A stretch of 64,000 nucleotides of DNA from Flavisericum labens. Lineage in GTDB: Bacteria > Bacteroidota > Bacteroidia > Flavobacteriales > Flavobacteriaceae. The translations under genes and the position numbers were made by a program. The notes beneath the pieces are model-generated. The model saw only the letters and a list, made by a program, of their open reading frames with translations. It was not told where the DNA came from and ran no database searches. The DNA is taken from the NCBI RefSeq assembly GCF_045446075.1, contig NZ_JBJJBQ010000013.1:1-64000 (forward strand), given 5' to 3'. Numbering within the stretch: the stretch's first letter is position 1; every line of letters starts with the position of its first letter. Below, in pieces: positions 56,696 through 64,000 of this stretch.

Positions 56696-56839
56696 ATGGG
56701 AATTATTAAAGATAAAAAGAAATTTGAAAGAACGAAAGAACAGAAAAACCCGTTAAATCCTTCTGGTGATATTAATCAGAACAGAAACGAGTTTGATATG
56801 GACGAAAAAACTATTAAAAAGCAGCAAAACAAGAAATAA
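56696..56839 (+). CDS. Small lysine-rich conserved-type protein
   Basis: A 47-codon frame beginning MGIIKDKKKFERTKEQKNP and ending KKQQNKK, highly charged (mostly Lys, Asn, Glu) and without a hydrophobic segment. It has a proper ATG, and a terminator follows 21 bases after the stop. It is likely a genuine small gene missed by length cut-offs. Function unknown. Confidence 0.65.
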   Translation: MGIIKDKKKFERTKEQKNPLNPSGDINQNRNEFDMDEKTIKKQQNKK

Positions 56840-56860
56840 TATTGTTAATGTAAAACAATA

Positions 56861-56893
56861 AAATAACCTATTCCTAAACAGAATAGGTTATTT
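56861..56893 (+). terminator. Terminator after the small lysine-rich gene
   Basis: A perfect 13-bp stem (AAATAACCTATTC, 7-base loop) whose 3' end runs into a longer T tract. It separates this gene from the convergent DUF4331-like pair. Confidence 0.88.
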
Positions 56894-56935
56894 TTTTGTA
56901 ATTTCAAACTGATGTCTCTAAGTATAGGGATTATT

Positions 56936-57550
56936 TTACCATGGAGAAGCCAAGTACGGAAATGAATCCAAAAACTCTTTGTCATTAGCATCCACATTAT
57001 CATCAGATAATTGAGGAAACTCAGGATTTGTTAACCCCTCTTCACCTCCAAAAATTAATATCAGTTCAACTGTAATTACATCATCTGCAAGTGCTCTACC
57101 GGTTAGTACATTTGTACCATCAAAAAAAGTTGTTGGCGATATCATTGATACAGTAAGTACATCAGTGGCTAAAGCTGTTGTAAATTGTTCTGCTGTAAAA
57201 CCTAATGCGTTTGTATCAGTTGCATTATTAAATGCTGGACTCAATCCCATTAAATTAGATTGAAACATGGATTGAAATAATGCACCCTGTTCTGAAGGAA
57301 TAGTAACATTAAAAGCATCTTTACTACCATTTGATACTAAAACAGTATTAATGGCTGGTCTACCCATTTGATCTTCTTGCATCCATGTTGCATCTATAAA
57401 TGGATTGTCTTTATCCTTTGTTTTTTTTAATGAAAAATCTTGGCTATCAGTTAACAAATTCATTTCATCATCATTATAATTTTCTTTTTCGCAACTTAGA
57501 AACAATGTAGCTACTACAACTATTCCTAAAATATATTTTATTGTTTTCAT
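56936..57550 (-). CDS. Lipoprotein carrying the C-terminal half of a DUF4331 domain
   Basis: A 204-residue protein with a lipoprotein signal (lipobox FLSC, Cys20). The body (about 50-204) has WMQEDQMGRPAINTVLV and LADDVITVELILIFGG, which match the second half of DUF4331 proteins. The first half is encoded by the preceding gene. Surface or periplasmic location is likely. Function unknown. Confidence 0.75.
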   Translation of the reverse strand: MKTIKYILGIVVVATLFLSCEKENYNDDEMNLLTDSQDFSLKKTKDKDNPFIDATWMQEDQMGRPAINTVLVSNGSKDAFNVTIPSEQGALFQSMFQSNLMGLSPAFNNATDTNALGFTAEQFTTALATDVLTVSMISPTTFFDGTNVLTGRALADDVITVELILIFGGEEGLTNPEFPQLSDDNVDANDKEFLDSFPYLASPW

Positions 57551-57569
57551 AATTATTTTTTTTAGTAAA

Positions 57570-58229
57570 TTATTGTTTTCTTTTTGTTTCTACCCATGTA
57601 TTTATTGAATTTGAATTTCCTAATAATGATTTAGGAACTTCAATAACAACAGATAATACATTAGTGCCAGCAAAAGTATCTACGCCCTCTTCAAGAAAAC
57701 CGTCAGCATTACCAGCAAGAATAGCTGAGTATTGAGCAAAATCAAAAAAGAAAGGGTCGTCTCTGGGGCCAGCAAAATATTTTATACCATTTAAAGAAGA
57801 TTCAATTCTAGGTGTTTGATCATAATTGGTAATCTTCACTGAATTAACTTCTTCATTTGAATCAGAATTAGGAGTACTTACTAAACCTGTTTGGTTAGGT
57901 ACAATTGGTCCTAAAAAATACATTCGTTTGTTCTTTGGAGCAGCTTGAATCACTAAATCTTCAATAGCATCACCATTAGTATCGATATTAAATTCGATCA
58001 TAATGTTTTCATCAAATTGAGCTTCTTGAGTCGCTGAGGGACTTAACAAACCTTGAAGGTTAGCGACAAACACAATGTTATCTGTGTTTTCGCCCTGAAA
58101 GGCATAAAAGTCTGTGATGTCACTTTCTCCTCCTGCTACGGCTGGAGCATCGATATGATCTGCAGCAATAAAAAAGAGGATGGCTGTGATAAAAGCACCA
58201 ATACCTAAATACGTTTTTAAATTTTTCAT
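57570..58229 (-). CDS. Secreted protein carrying the N-terminal half of a DUF4331 domain
   Basis: A 219-residue protein with an N-terminal signal or anchor (about 1-22) followed by the DUF4331 start DHIDAPAVAGGESDITDFYA and the VLSVVIEVPKSLLG strand. It ends INTWVETKRKQ, just where a full DUF4331 protein would continue into its second half. The next gene, 19 bases downstream, provides that half with its own lipoprotein signal. The two may form a complex. Function unknown. Confidence 0.78.
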   Translation of the reverse strand: MKNLKTYLGIGAFITAILFFIAADHIDAPAVAGGESDITDFYAFQGENTDNIVFVANLQGLLSPSATQEAQFDENIMIEFNIDTNGDAIEDLVIQAAPKNKRMYFLGPIVPNQTGLVSTPNSDSNEEVNSVKITNYDQTPRIESSLNGIKYFAGPRDDPFFFDFAQYSAILAGNADGFLEEGVDTFAGTNVLSVVIEVPKSLLGNSNSINTWVETKRKQ

Positions 58230-58445
58230 TGGATTAATTTTAATTATATAAGCAATATTGCTTACAGATGCTTACGTATTTTTTAGTTAAGCGGTTTTAT
58301 ATTTTTTGTAATATTTTAATTATCGTATTCTTTTTGTGTATTATTTTCACAAATAACCATTTATAAATACTAATAATTTAAGAACAATATTTATAAGTAG
58401 GGTGCCAATTAATAATTGATTTTTATCTTCGTTAAAAAGAACAAT

Positions 58446-58898
58446 ATGCCTCTTAACATTGTTTTAATAGAACCCGAGATTCCAAATAACACTGGAAACA
58501 TTGGGCGCTTGGCTTTGGCTTCTGGCTCTAAGTTGCACTTGGTTAAACCTTTCGGTTTTGAAATTAATGATTCGCGATTAAAACGTGCAGGATTGGACTA
58601 TTGGCAACATTTGGATATCACGTATTACAAAAATATTGAGGAGTTCTTCAAAATTAACAAAGACAAAAGCATGGTTTTTCTATCGAGTCATGGCACCAAA
58701 AACCATTGGGACATCCGTTTTGAAGATGACATGTTTTTAGTTTTCGGGAAAGAATCTGTTGGGTTACCAAAATCCATTATTGAAGCCCATGCAAACAAAC
58801 TTTACAAAATTCCGCTACACAGTCCTCACATAAGGAGTTTGAATTTGGCCAATGCCGTAAGTATAATTGTTTATGAAGGATTACGGCAGTTAAATTAA
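58446..58898 (+). CDS. trmL: tRNA (cytidine/uridine-2'-O-)-methyltransferase TrmL family
   Basis: From the ATG at 58446 this gives 150 residues (MPLNIVLIEPEIPNNTGNIG), a SPOUT-class enzyme that 2'-O-methylates the wobble base of certain leucine tRNAs. The SAM-binding knot is FGKESVGLPKSII, then IPLHSPHIRSLNLANAVSI. An in-frame ATG 10 codons earlier gives a less typical start. Confidence 0.92.
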   Translation: MPLNIVLIEPEIPNNTGNIGRLALASGSKLHLVKPFGFEINDSRLKRAGLDYWQHLDITYYKNIEEFFKINKDKSMVFLSSHGTKNHWDIRFEDDMFLVFGKESVGLPKSIIEAHANKLYKIPLHSPHIRSLNLANAVSIIVYEGLRQLN

Positions 58899-58968
58899 TT
58901 ATGTTTTTTCCATAAAAACTCATAGATTTAGACTACTAAACAAACCTTGAAAACACATACACTTCACC

Positions 58969-60852
58969 ATGAAAAAACATTTACTTTTACTTCTTTCCAC
59001 TTTTATCTTAACCTTTTTTTCAACCACCTTAATCGCACAACCTAATTTTGATTTGGTTGGCTTCGCAACTGAAAACGGAGGAACAACTGGAGGGCAAGCT
59101 GGCTCAACGGTTACTGCAAACACATTTACTGCACTTAAAAATTATGCCGAAAGTGCTACACCTTATGTAATTATGGTTAATGGCACCATAGAAAACGGAG
59201 CCGATGGCGGTAGAATAAGTATAGCGTCAAACAAATCTATTATTGGTGTTGGCAACGATGCCTTCTTATACGGTATTGGTCTGGAGGTTAAAAATAACAG
59301 CAACGTTATTATTCAAAATCTAAAAATTTCACTCACTGGTGTTACCACAAGAACAGATAAAGCTGGTGTGTATTCATCAACCGGAGATAACGGCCAGCCA
59401 CAAATTTTAGTAAACGGAGGCGATTGTATTTCAATTAACGGTAATTCAACAAATATCTGGATTGACCATTGTGAATTTTTTTCAGAAGATCCTAATACAC
59501 AAACCAACAAAGATTTGTATGATGGTTTAATTGACATTAAAAACAACTCAGGCTTTATTTCAATTTCTTGGTGCTATATGCACGATCACCATAAAGGCGG
59601 TTTGGTTGGATCTAGTGATAGCGACCTTTGGGTAGACAGAAAAATAACCATGCACCATAATTACTACAACAAAGTATTTTTAAGAGTGCCTATGTACCGT
59701 GGTTCAACAGGTCACTTTTTTAACAACTATATTCTTGATGCGGTCGATGCCACCGAAATAAGAGCTAACACCTGTGTTCGTGTTGAAAAAAATTATTACG
59801 AGCCTTTACATTATTCTATTTACACACCTGCTGATTCGCCTGGGCAAACTGAGCGTATTGATAATATAATTGTAAGCCAAGCGTCGCGCCCATTTCCGAA
59901 GGATTGCGTTGCCGACATTCCTTATGATTACGCTGGCGCTCTAACAACCACAACGGCAGATGTAAAAACCATTGTGCCGCAGTATGCCGGTGTTGGCCAA
60001 CTGGGTGATGACTGTAACAGTGATTATTTGGGTTCTGCCTACATCGACGATTGTGATACTTGCGTTGGTGGAAATACGGGTTTCGAACCTTGTGTTTTAG
60101 ACTGTAATGGTGATGAAGACGGAACTGCCACAATTGATGGTTGTGGTACTTGTTCAGGTGGGAACACTGGCATAGCCCCATGCGATGAAGATTGTGAGTG
60201 GATTGAATATCAAGCGGAAGATGGTACTATGAGTGCGGGTAGTGTTGATTCAAATAACGAAGGTTTCACTGGATCGGGCTTTGTAAACACCGATAACACC
60301 ACTGGCGAATGGTGGGAACATACAATAAACGTAACATCGACTGGTACGTACAATGTCAGATTTCGCTATGCCAACGGAAGTACAGACCGCCCTATGAGTA
60401 TTAATGTTGACGGAAATCAACAAATTGCCGAACAAGGCTTTCCGAATACAGGAGGCTGGACCTCTTGGGTATATTCTAATTTCACATTAAACTTAAACCA
60501 AGGCGATAATGTACTAAGGTTTACGTCGCTTTCAGATTCTGGTGCAGCGAACCTTGACAGGATTGATGTTTGTTCTGGCGAAGCGTTGTCCATATCTGAA
60601 CTAGAATTAGAGTCTATTGTACAACTTTATCCTAACCCGGCAAAAAACTCATTAACCATAAAATTTAAGGAAACCCCACAAAACAATACCGTAATTCAGA
60701 TGTATGATAGTGTTGGTAAATTAATTATAAACGATTACCAAGTCAAAGCTTCAGAAGAAATACTGAATTTACAAAATCTAGATTCTGGACTATACTTTAT
60801 AAAAGTTTCCAATACGGAAAAAACACTTGTAAAACGTTTTGTTAAATTATAG
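58969..60852 (+). CDS. Secreted PL1-type pectate lyase with CBM and T9SS sorting domain
   Basis: A 627-residue secreted protein. Order: signal peptide (about 1-24, ending LIAQ); right-handed beta-helix pectate lyase domain of family PL1 (about 25-345); two Cys-rich DDCDTCVGGNTG-type linkers (about 359-405); a CBM6/35-like carbohydrate-binding module (about 408-535, YQAEDGTMSAGSVDSNNEGF, YNVRFRYANG); and a type A T9SS sorting domain (IVQLYPNPAKNS, about 548-627). Lyase motifs include IWIDHCEFF, DLYDGLIDIKNNS and RVPMYRGSTGHFFNNYI with the catalytic Arg. It should cleave polygalacturonate by beta-elimination, feeding the kdu/uxa operon at the start of the window. Confidence 0.92.
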   Translation: MKKHLLLLLSTFILTFFSTTLIAQPNFDLVGFATENGGTTGGQAGSTVTANTFTALKNYAESATPYVIMVNGTIENGADGGRISIASNKSIIGVGNDAFLYGIGLEVKNNSNVIIQNLKISLTGVTTRTDKAGVYSSTGDNGQPQILVNGGDCISINGNSTNIWIDHCEFFSEDPNTQTNKDLYDGLIDIKNNSGFISISWCYMHDHHKGGLVGSSDSDLWVDRKITMHHNYYNKVFLRVPMYRGSTGHFFNNYILDAVDATEIRANTCVRVEKNYYEPLHYSIYTPADSPGQTERIDNIIVSQASRPFPKDCVADIPYDYAGALTTTTADVKTIVPQYAGVGQLGDDCNSDYLGSAYIDDCDTCVGGNTGFEPCVLDCNGDEDGTATIDGCGTCSGGNTGIAPCDEDCEWIEYQAEDGTMSAGSVDSNNEGFTGSGFVNTDNTTGEWWEHTINVTSTGTYNVRFRYANGSTDRPMSINVDGNQQIAEQGFPNTGGWTSWVYSNFTLNLNQGDNVLRFTSLSDSGAANLDRIDVCSGEALSISELELESIVQLYPNPAKNSLTIKFKETPQNNTVIQMYDSVGKLIINDYQVKASEEILNLQNLDSGLYFIKVSNTEKTLVKRFVKL

Positions 60853-60861
60853 CAAAATATA

Positions 60862-60902
60862 AAAACCTGGACTCACTAATTAATGTTTTGAGTTCAGGTT
60901 TT
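60862..60902. terminator. Bidirectional terminator after the pectate lyase gene
   Basis: Stem ACCTGGACTCA/TGAGTTCAGGT (one G-T pair), flanked by A and T tracts on the two sides. It can end transcripts of both the lyase gene and the convergent VF530-type gene. Confidence 0.85.
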
Positions 60903-60905
60903 CTT

Positions 60906-61130
60906 TTATTTTTTATTCTTGAGCATTTGTAAATACATAGCTTCCACCTTAGTGCGCGCCCATGGTGTACGCCGTAAAAACTTCAAGCTCGATTTAACTG
61001 AAGGGCTATTAGTGAAACACTTTATTTTTATATTATAGCCCATAAACTCCCATCCGTAATGTGCTACCAACTCGTTTATAATTTTTTCGAGTTTAACGCC
61101 GTGCAGCGGATTATTAGGTTGTGATTCCAT
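60906..61130 (-). CDS. VF530-like (DUF2132) small protein
   Basis: A 74-residue protein from the ATG at 61130: MESQPNNPLHGVKLEKIINE and FTNSPSVKSSLKFLRRTPWA match the VF530/DUF2132 family of putative DNA-binding proteins. A TTG two codons upstream is a weaker start. It overlaps the preceding gene by 17 bases, so translation is probably coupled. Confidence 0.85.
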   Translation of the reverse strand: MESQPNNPLHGVKLEKIINELVAHYGWEFMGYNIKIKCFTNSPSVKSSLKFLRRTPWARTKVEAMYLQMLKNKK

Positions 61131-61335
61131 TAACAAGGTTTTTAATCTTTATGGCTTTTTCAAAATGGTTTAGCTTATGGGTTTTTATCCACCACGTAGC
61201 AGCTTCCATCAATAATTCAGGGTTGTCGTTTTTGTTTTTAAAAAACGCATAAAATGAAATGCCCACATTTTCTCCTTTAGTTGCTAGCCTTTTATCGCAA
61301 ACCTCAATGATTCTATCTTTTAAAACCTGTTGCAT
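61114..61335 (-). CDS. Conserved small protein (DUF6500-like)
   Basis: A 73-residue protein beginning MQQVLKDRIIEVCDKRLATK with ENVGISFYAFFKNKNDNPEL and AATWWIKTHKLNHFEKA. It resembles the small family DUF6500, from memory. It has no signal or membrane segment. It starts 4 bases after the helicase stop and overlaps the VF530-type gene, forming a three-gene operon. Confidence 0.7.
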   Translation of the reverse strand: MQQVLKDRIIEVCDKRLATKGENVGISFYAFFKNKNDNPELLMEAATWWIKTHKLNHFEKAIKIKNLVNGITT

Positions 61336-61339
61336 TAAA

Positions 61340-62614
61340 TTAATTTCGTCTATCGTTGTTACGTTTTGGACGTCTGGACTTATTATTTCTACCAGTACCC
61401 GAGTTCCTGTTTGAGTTACGCGGGCTTCTATTATTTCTGTTACGTCCTTGTCCCGGTTTTATTGGCTCGGTTGAAGCGTTGGGGTCTGGTTCAAAACCTT
61501 CAACAATTTCAACTTCAATTTTTTCGCCAATAAGTTTTTCTATATCCCTTAAATAAAGGGTTTCGTCTGCACTCACTAACGATATGGCTTGTCCATCGGC
61601 TCCCGCCCTACCCGTTCTGCCAATACGGTGCACGTAATCTTCAGAAATGTTGGGCAGTTCAAAATTCACCACATGGGGCAACAACTTAATGTCCAAGCCA
61701 CGTGCCGCAATATCGGTAGCTACCAAAGCCTTTACACTTCCGTTTTTGAAACCCGCTAAGGCTTTGGTTCGCGCCCCCTGACTTTTATTACCATGAATGG
61801 CCGCCGCCGAAATTCCGGCACTAACCATTTTTTTACAAAGTTTATTGGCGCCATGCTTGGTTCGTGTAAATACCAAAACCTGTTGCCAGTTACCATCAGA
61901 AATCAGTTTGATAATCAACCCTGTTTTTAAACCTTTAGCCACGCGATATACTTTTTGGCTTATCGCTTCAACCGTAGTGTTTTCCGGAGTAGCTTCCACT
62001 TGCACAGGATGGCTTAAAATACCATGCGCCAACTTTTTTATCTCTTTTGAAAAGGTCGCAGAAAACATTAAATTTTGTCGTTTGTTGGGCATCATGTTTA
62101 TTACCCGTTCTATATCCCGTAAAAAGCCCATATCGAGCATACGGTCGGCTTCATCCAAAACAAAAATTTCTACCCGCTTTAGCGACAATAAACCTTGGTT
62201 TTGCAAATCGAGCAAACGCCCAGGGGTAGCCACTAAAATATCGATGCCTTTTCGTATTTGAGCCACCTGTGGTTTTTGATTTACACCGCCAAAAATAACG
62301 GCACTACGCAAATCTAGAAATTCGCTATACTCCCTAACATTGGCGTAAACCTGTGCTGCCAATTCTCGGGTAGGTGTTAAAATTAAAGCACGGATGGGCC
62401 GATATTTTTCTTTTGGGTTCTCAGATAAAATATGTAGTAAGGGTAAAGTAAAACCTGCTGTTTTTCCGGTTCCAGTTTGTGCCGATGCCAATACATCTTT
62501 ACCTTGTAATACTGGTGGAATGGCTTTTTGTTGAATGGGACTTGGGTTGGTGTATCCTTTTTGGTCCACCGCTTTTAGTAAGGCTTCAGATAAGCCTAAA
62601 GATTGAAATGACAT
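61340..62614 (-). CDS. DEAD-box RNA helicase (RhlE type)
   Basis: A 424-residue helicase. Motifs in order: Q motif (GYTNPSPIQQKAIP), Walker A ASAQTGTGKTAGF, PTRELA, TPGRLLD, DEADRMLDMGF, SATFSK, and the C-terminal domain with VLVFTRTK, TDIAARGLDI and HRIGRTGRAG. A basic, Asn/Arg-rich tail (about 385-424) may bind RNA. RhlE-type enzymes act in ribosome assembly and RNA decay. It heads the small operon with the DUF6500-like and VF530-like genes. Confidence 0.94.
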   Translation of the reverse strand: MSFQSLGLSEALLKAVDQKGYTNPSPIQQKAIPPVLQGKDVLASAQTGTGKTAGFTLPLLHILSENPKEKYRPIRALILTPTRELAAQVYANVREYSEFLDLRSAVIFGGVNQKPQVAQIRKGIDILVATPGRLLDLQNQGLLSLKRVEIFVLDEADRMLDMGFLRDIERVINMMPNKRQNLMFSATFSKEIKKLAHGILSHPVQVEATPENTTVEAISQKVYRVAKGLKTGLIIKLISDGNWQQVLVFTRTKHGANKLCKKMVSAGISAAAIHGNKSQGARTKALAGFKNGSVKALVATDIAARGLDIKLLPHVVNFELPNISEDYVHRIGRTGRAGADGQAISLVSADETLYLRDIEKLIGEKIEVEIVEGFEPDPNASTEPIKPGQGRNRNNRSPRNSNRNSGTGRNNKSRRPKRNNDRRN

Positions 62615-62798
62615 ATATGGTATTTATGAAGGCGCATTATGGGCTTTGGAAAAAGCCGCTTTGGCGCTGCTATCTCCGTCCTTCTAATTAAAGTGCAAAG
62701 GTACAGCTATTTTATGGGTATTTTTTGTTTATTTGATTTTGTGGGAAAAAATGGCGATATTCGTTTAAGTATTATTACACATGTACAACTTAAAAATA

Positions 62799-63431
62799 AT
62801 GACAAAAACAACATTACTTTTATTATGTTTATTAACAATAAACTTAATTGAAGCCCAACAAAATGCGGTTACGGAAAAAGGTGAAGAAGTAATATTATTT
62901 GATGACGGAACTTGGAAATATCAAAATGGAGACCAGTTAAAGGAAACGGAAATACCGATTAATCCGAAACACTTCGAAAAAGACCCGAAATCAACCTTTT
63001 TGCTTAAAAGCAACAATTTTAACATTGGTTTTTACTTAAATCCAAAGATATGGTCATTTAAAAAATCAATTGATAATCCCGATGCAGAATATGAACTCCA
63101 ACTTAAGAATGGCGACTTATACGGAACGGTAATATCCGAGAAAGTTGAGATTCCACTTAAAACACTGAAATCAATCGCTTTAGAAAACGGGCAATCGGCG
63201 GCACCAGACTTGAAAATTGTTAAGGAAGAATATAGAATCGTAAATGATAACAAAGTATTACTTCTACAAATGAATGGGTCTTTTCAAGGAATAAAAATTT
63301 CCTATTACGGGTATTATTTTTCAAATTCAAATGGAACAGTCCAATTCCTTACATACACTTCACAAAACCTGATAGATAATTACAAAAAGGAGATTGAAAA
63401 CTTATTAAACGGGTTAATTGAATTGAACTAA
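62799..63431 (+). CDS. Secreted protein of unknown function
   Basis: From the ATG at 62799 this gives 210 residues with a clear signal peptide (MTKTTLLLLCLLTINLIEAQ). After it comes ITLFDDGTW-type sequence (GEEVILFDDGTWKYQNG), common at the start of small flavobacterial exported proteins. The rest is a mixed alpha/beta domain with no motif I recognise. An ATG 6 codons upstream (62781) is less suitable for a signal peptide. Confidence 0.7.
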   Translation: MTKTTLLLLCLLTINLIEAQQNAVTEKGEEVILFDDGTWKYQNGDQLKETEIPINPKHFEKDPKSTFLLKSNNFNIGFYLNPKIWSFKKSIDNPDAEYELQLKNGDLYGTVISEKVEIPLKTLKSIALENGQSAAPDLKIVKEEYRIVNDNKVLLLQMNGSFQGIKISYYGYYFSNSNGTVQFLTYTSQNLIDNYKKEIENLLNGLIELN

Positions 63432-63485
63432 ACATTATAAATGCCGAAAAGAATTCAGTTATAGTTCGTTGAGATTTTTAATTGA

Positions 63486-64000
63486 TTACACACAAAAAAA
63501 TTCCTTATACTGCATCACCCGAAAATCAAACGTATTAAAATTGGGGTTGTTGGCTTTTAGCTGTTTATAAAGCGATAATCGGCTTATGGAAATATTGGCT
63601 GCTCCCGAGCTTGAGCTTAATGATACGGTTTTTATTTTCCGGTTCAATTTAACAAATTCTCGCTCTTCGCTCGGAATGACGAACTGATGAATACGAGGTA
63701 CTTCATTTGAAACTAATTCAAGTTCTAAACCATAATTTTTCAAATGTTTTCTGAAAAAATATTCGGGACCGTTTTTACTGTTTCCGCCCGCAAATAATAG
63801 CGTTTCGATATTTGGATATTGTTTTAAACACCTAACCATATTGCGTAGTTTTATGTTTTTCATTCCCAAATCGGTAGCATCTATTTTTTCGCGTTCGCAG
63901 CTTTCTACAATATCACACACTCCTATTTTGTGTTCAATTAAAAAAGCCTTGCGTTGCTCGACAGCTTCGTTGGAATTATCATATCGTAAATTCAGATTGT
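63486..64000 (-). CDS. Uracil-DNA glycosylase-like protein (5' end beyond the window)
   Basis: The frame runs open to the right edge, so the true start is outside; 171 codons are visible. KIGVCDIVESCEREKIDATD, KNIKLRNMVRCL and ETLLFAGGNSKNGPEYFFRK resemble small uracil/hypoxanthine-DNA glycosylase family proteins (Mug/UDG superfamily). The later segment FVIPSEEREFVKL coincides with DNA that looks like a dispersed repeat, so part of the protein may derive from it. The family call rests on recall of motifs. Confidence 0.6.
   Translation of the reverse strand, partial: NLNLRYDNSNEAVEQRKAFLIEHKIGVCDIVESCEREKIDATDLGMKNIKLRNMVRCLKQYPNIETLLFAGGNSKNGPEYFFRKHLKNYGLELELVSNEVPRIHQFVIPSEEREFVKLNRKIKTVSLSSSSGAANISISRLSLYKQLKANNPNFNTFDFRVMQYKEFFCV
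63656..63684. repeat. Short dispersed repeat within the last gene
   Basis: Read on the minus strand the DNA is GTTCGTCATTCCGAGCGAAG followed by AGCGAGAATT, close to the widespread CGTCATTCCGAGCGAAGCGAGGAATC type of repeat. It is translated in frame as VIPSEEREF. Confidence 0.55.

Noticed and set aside
59933..59953. A stretch coding DYAGALT in the pectate lyase, shared at DNA level with the 240-bp repeat at 25515
   Set aside because: Only about 20 bases with one mismatch and no flanking similarity; a common beta-strand motif or chance is enough.

Overview
The window looks like a draft-assembled chromosome segment of a marine-type member of the Flavobacteriaceae (Bacteroidota). The reasons are: AT-rich DNA; promoters of the Bacteroidota type (TTTG, about 20 nt, TAnnTTTG) with few Shine-Dalgarno sites; several very large secreted proteins ending in type IX secretion (T9SS) sorting domains; and gene sets typical of the family (rpsF-rpsR-rplI, relA-fur-purA, a complete trp operon). 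Two 100-base N runs (15133-15232 and 25586-25685) are scaffold gaps, both inside near-identical tandem repeats. I saw no rRNA, tRNA, CRISPR array or intact insertion sequence.

Layout. (1) 117-7717, minus strand: a six-gene uronate operon read kduI-kduD-uxaC-exuT-like-uxaB-uxaA. It converts galacturonate/glucuronate and the unsaturated uronates released by pectate lyases into 2-keto-3-deoxygluconate. A 12-bp palindromic, LacI-type operator lies beside the -7 box in front of kduI. (2) 8219-32388, plus strand: five secreted proteins. Two are neighbouring paralogues carrying a PQQ-dependent soluble glucose dehydrogenase (GdhB-like) domain, N-terminal Ig-like 'choice-of-anchor D' domains, calcium- or metal-binding repeat arrays and type A T9SS tails. 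Two more are giant LamG-containing proteins with a shared type C-like C-terminal region. The fifth is a small protein that is almost only that C-terminal module. (3) 32419-47983: housekeeping genes (hisS, rplI, rpsR, rpsF, a LytTR regulator, priA, a yihY-type gene, nadC, rlmH, an hpf-like gene, an RdgB/HAM1 gene, a RelA/SpoT gene, fur, purA, two thioredoxin-fold genes). (4) 48117-55928: a MarR regulator with a palindromic operator, then the trp operon. The operon is preceded by a 15-residue leader peptide with three consecutive Trp codons and a 13-bp terminator, a textbook attenuator layout. It runs trpE-trpG-trpD-trpC-trpFB(fused)-trpA; its first three junctions carry copies of a structured repeat, and one also has a 7-bp microsatellite. 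(5) 55965-64000: small membrane proteins, a DUF4331 domain split over two secreted proteins, a TrmL-type methyltransferase, a secreted PL1 pectate lyase with a carbohydrate-binding module and T9SS tail, two small overlapping conserved genes, a RhlE-type helicase, a secreted protein and a partial uracil-DNA-glycosylase-like gene.

How the parts fit. The secreted pectate lyase at 58969 would make the unsaturated oligogalacturonides whose monomers are consumed by the kdu/uxa operon, so the two ends of the window serve the same trait. The large surface proteins suggest attachment to, or oxidation of, sugars outside the cell. The most noteworthy non-coding signals are the trp leader, the hairpin-rich repeats between trp genes, and short palindromic repeats that appear to have been inserted in frame into trpF and into the last gene.
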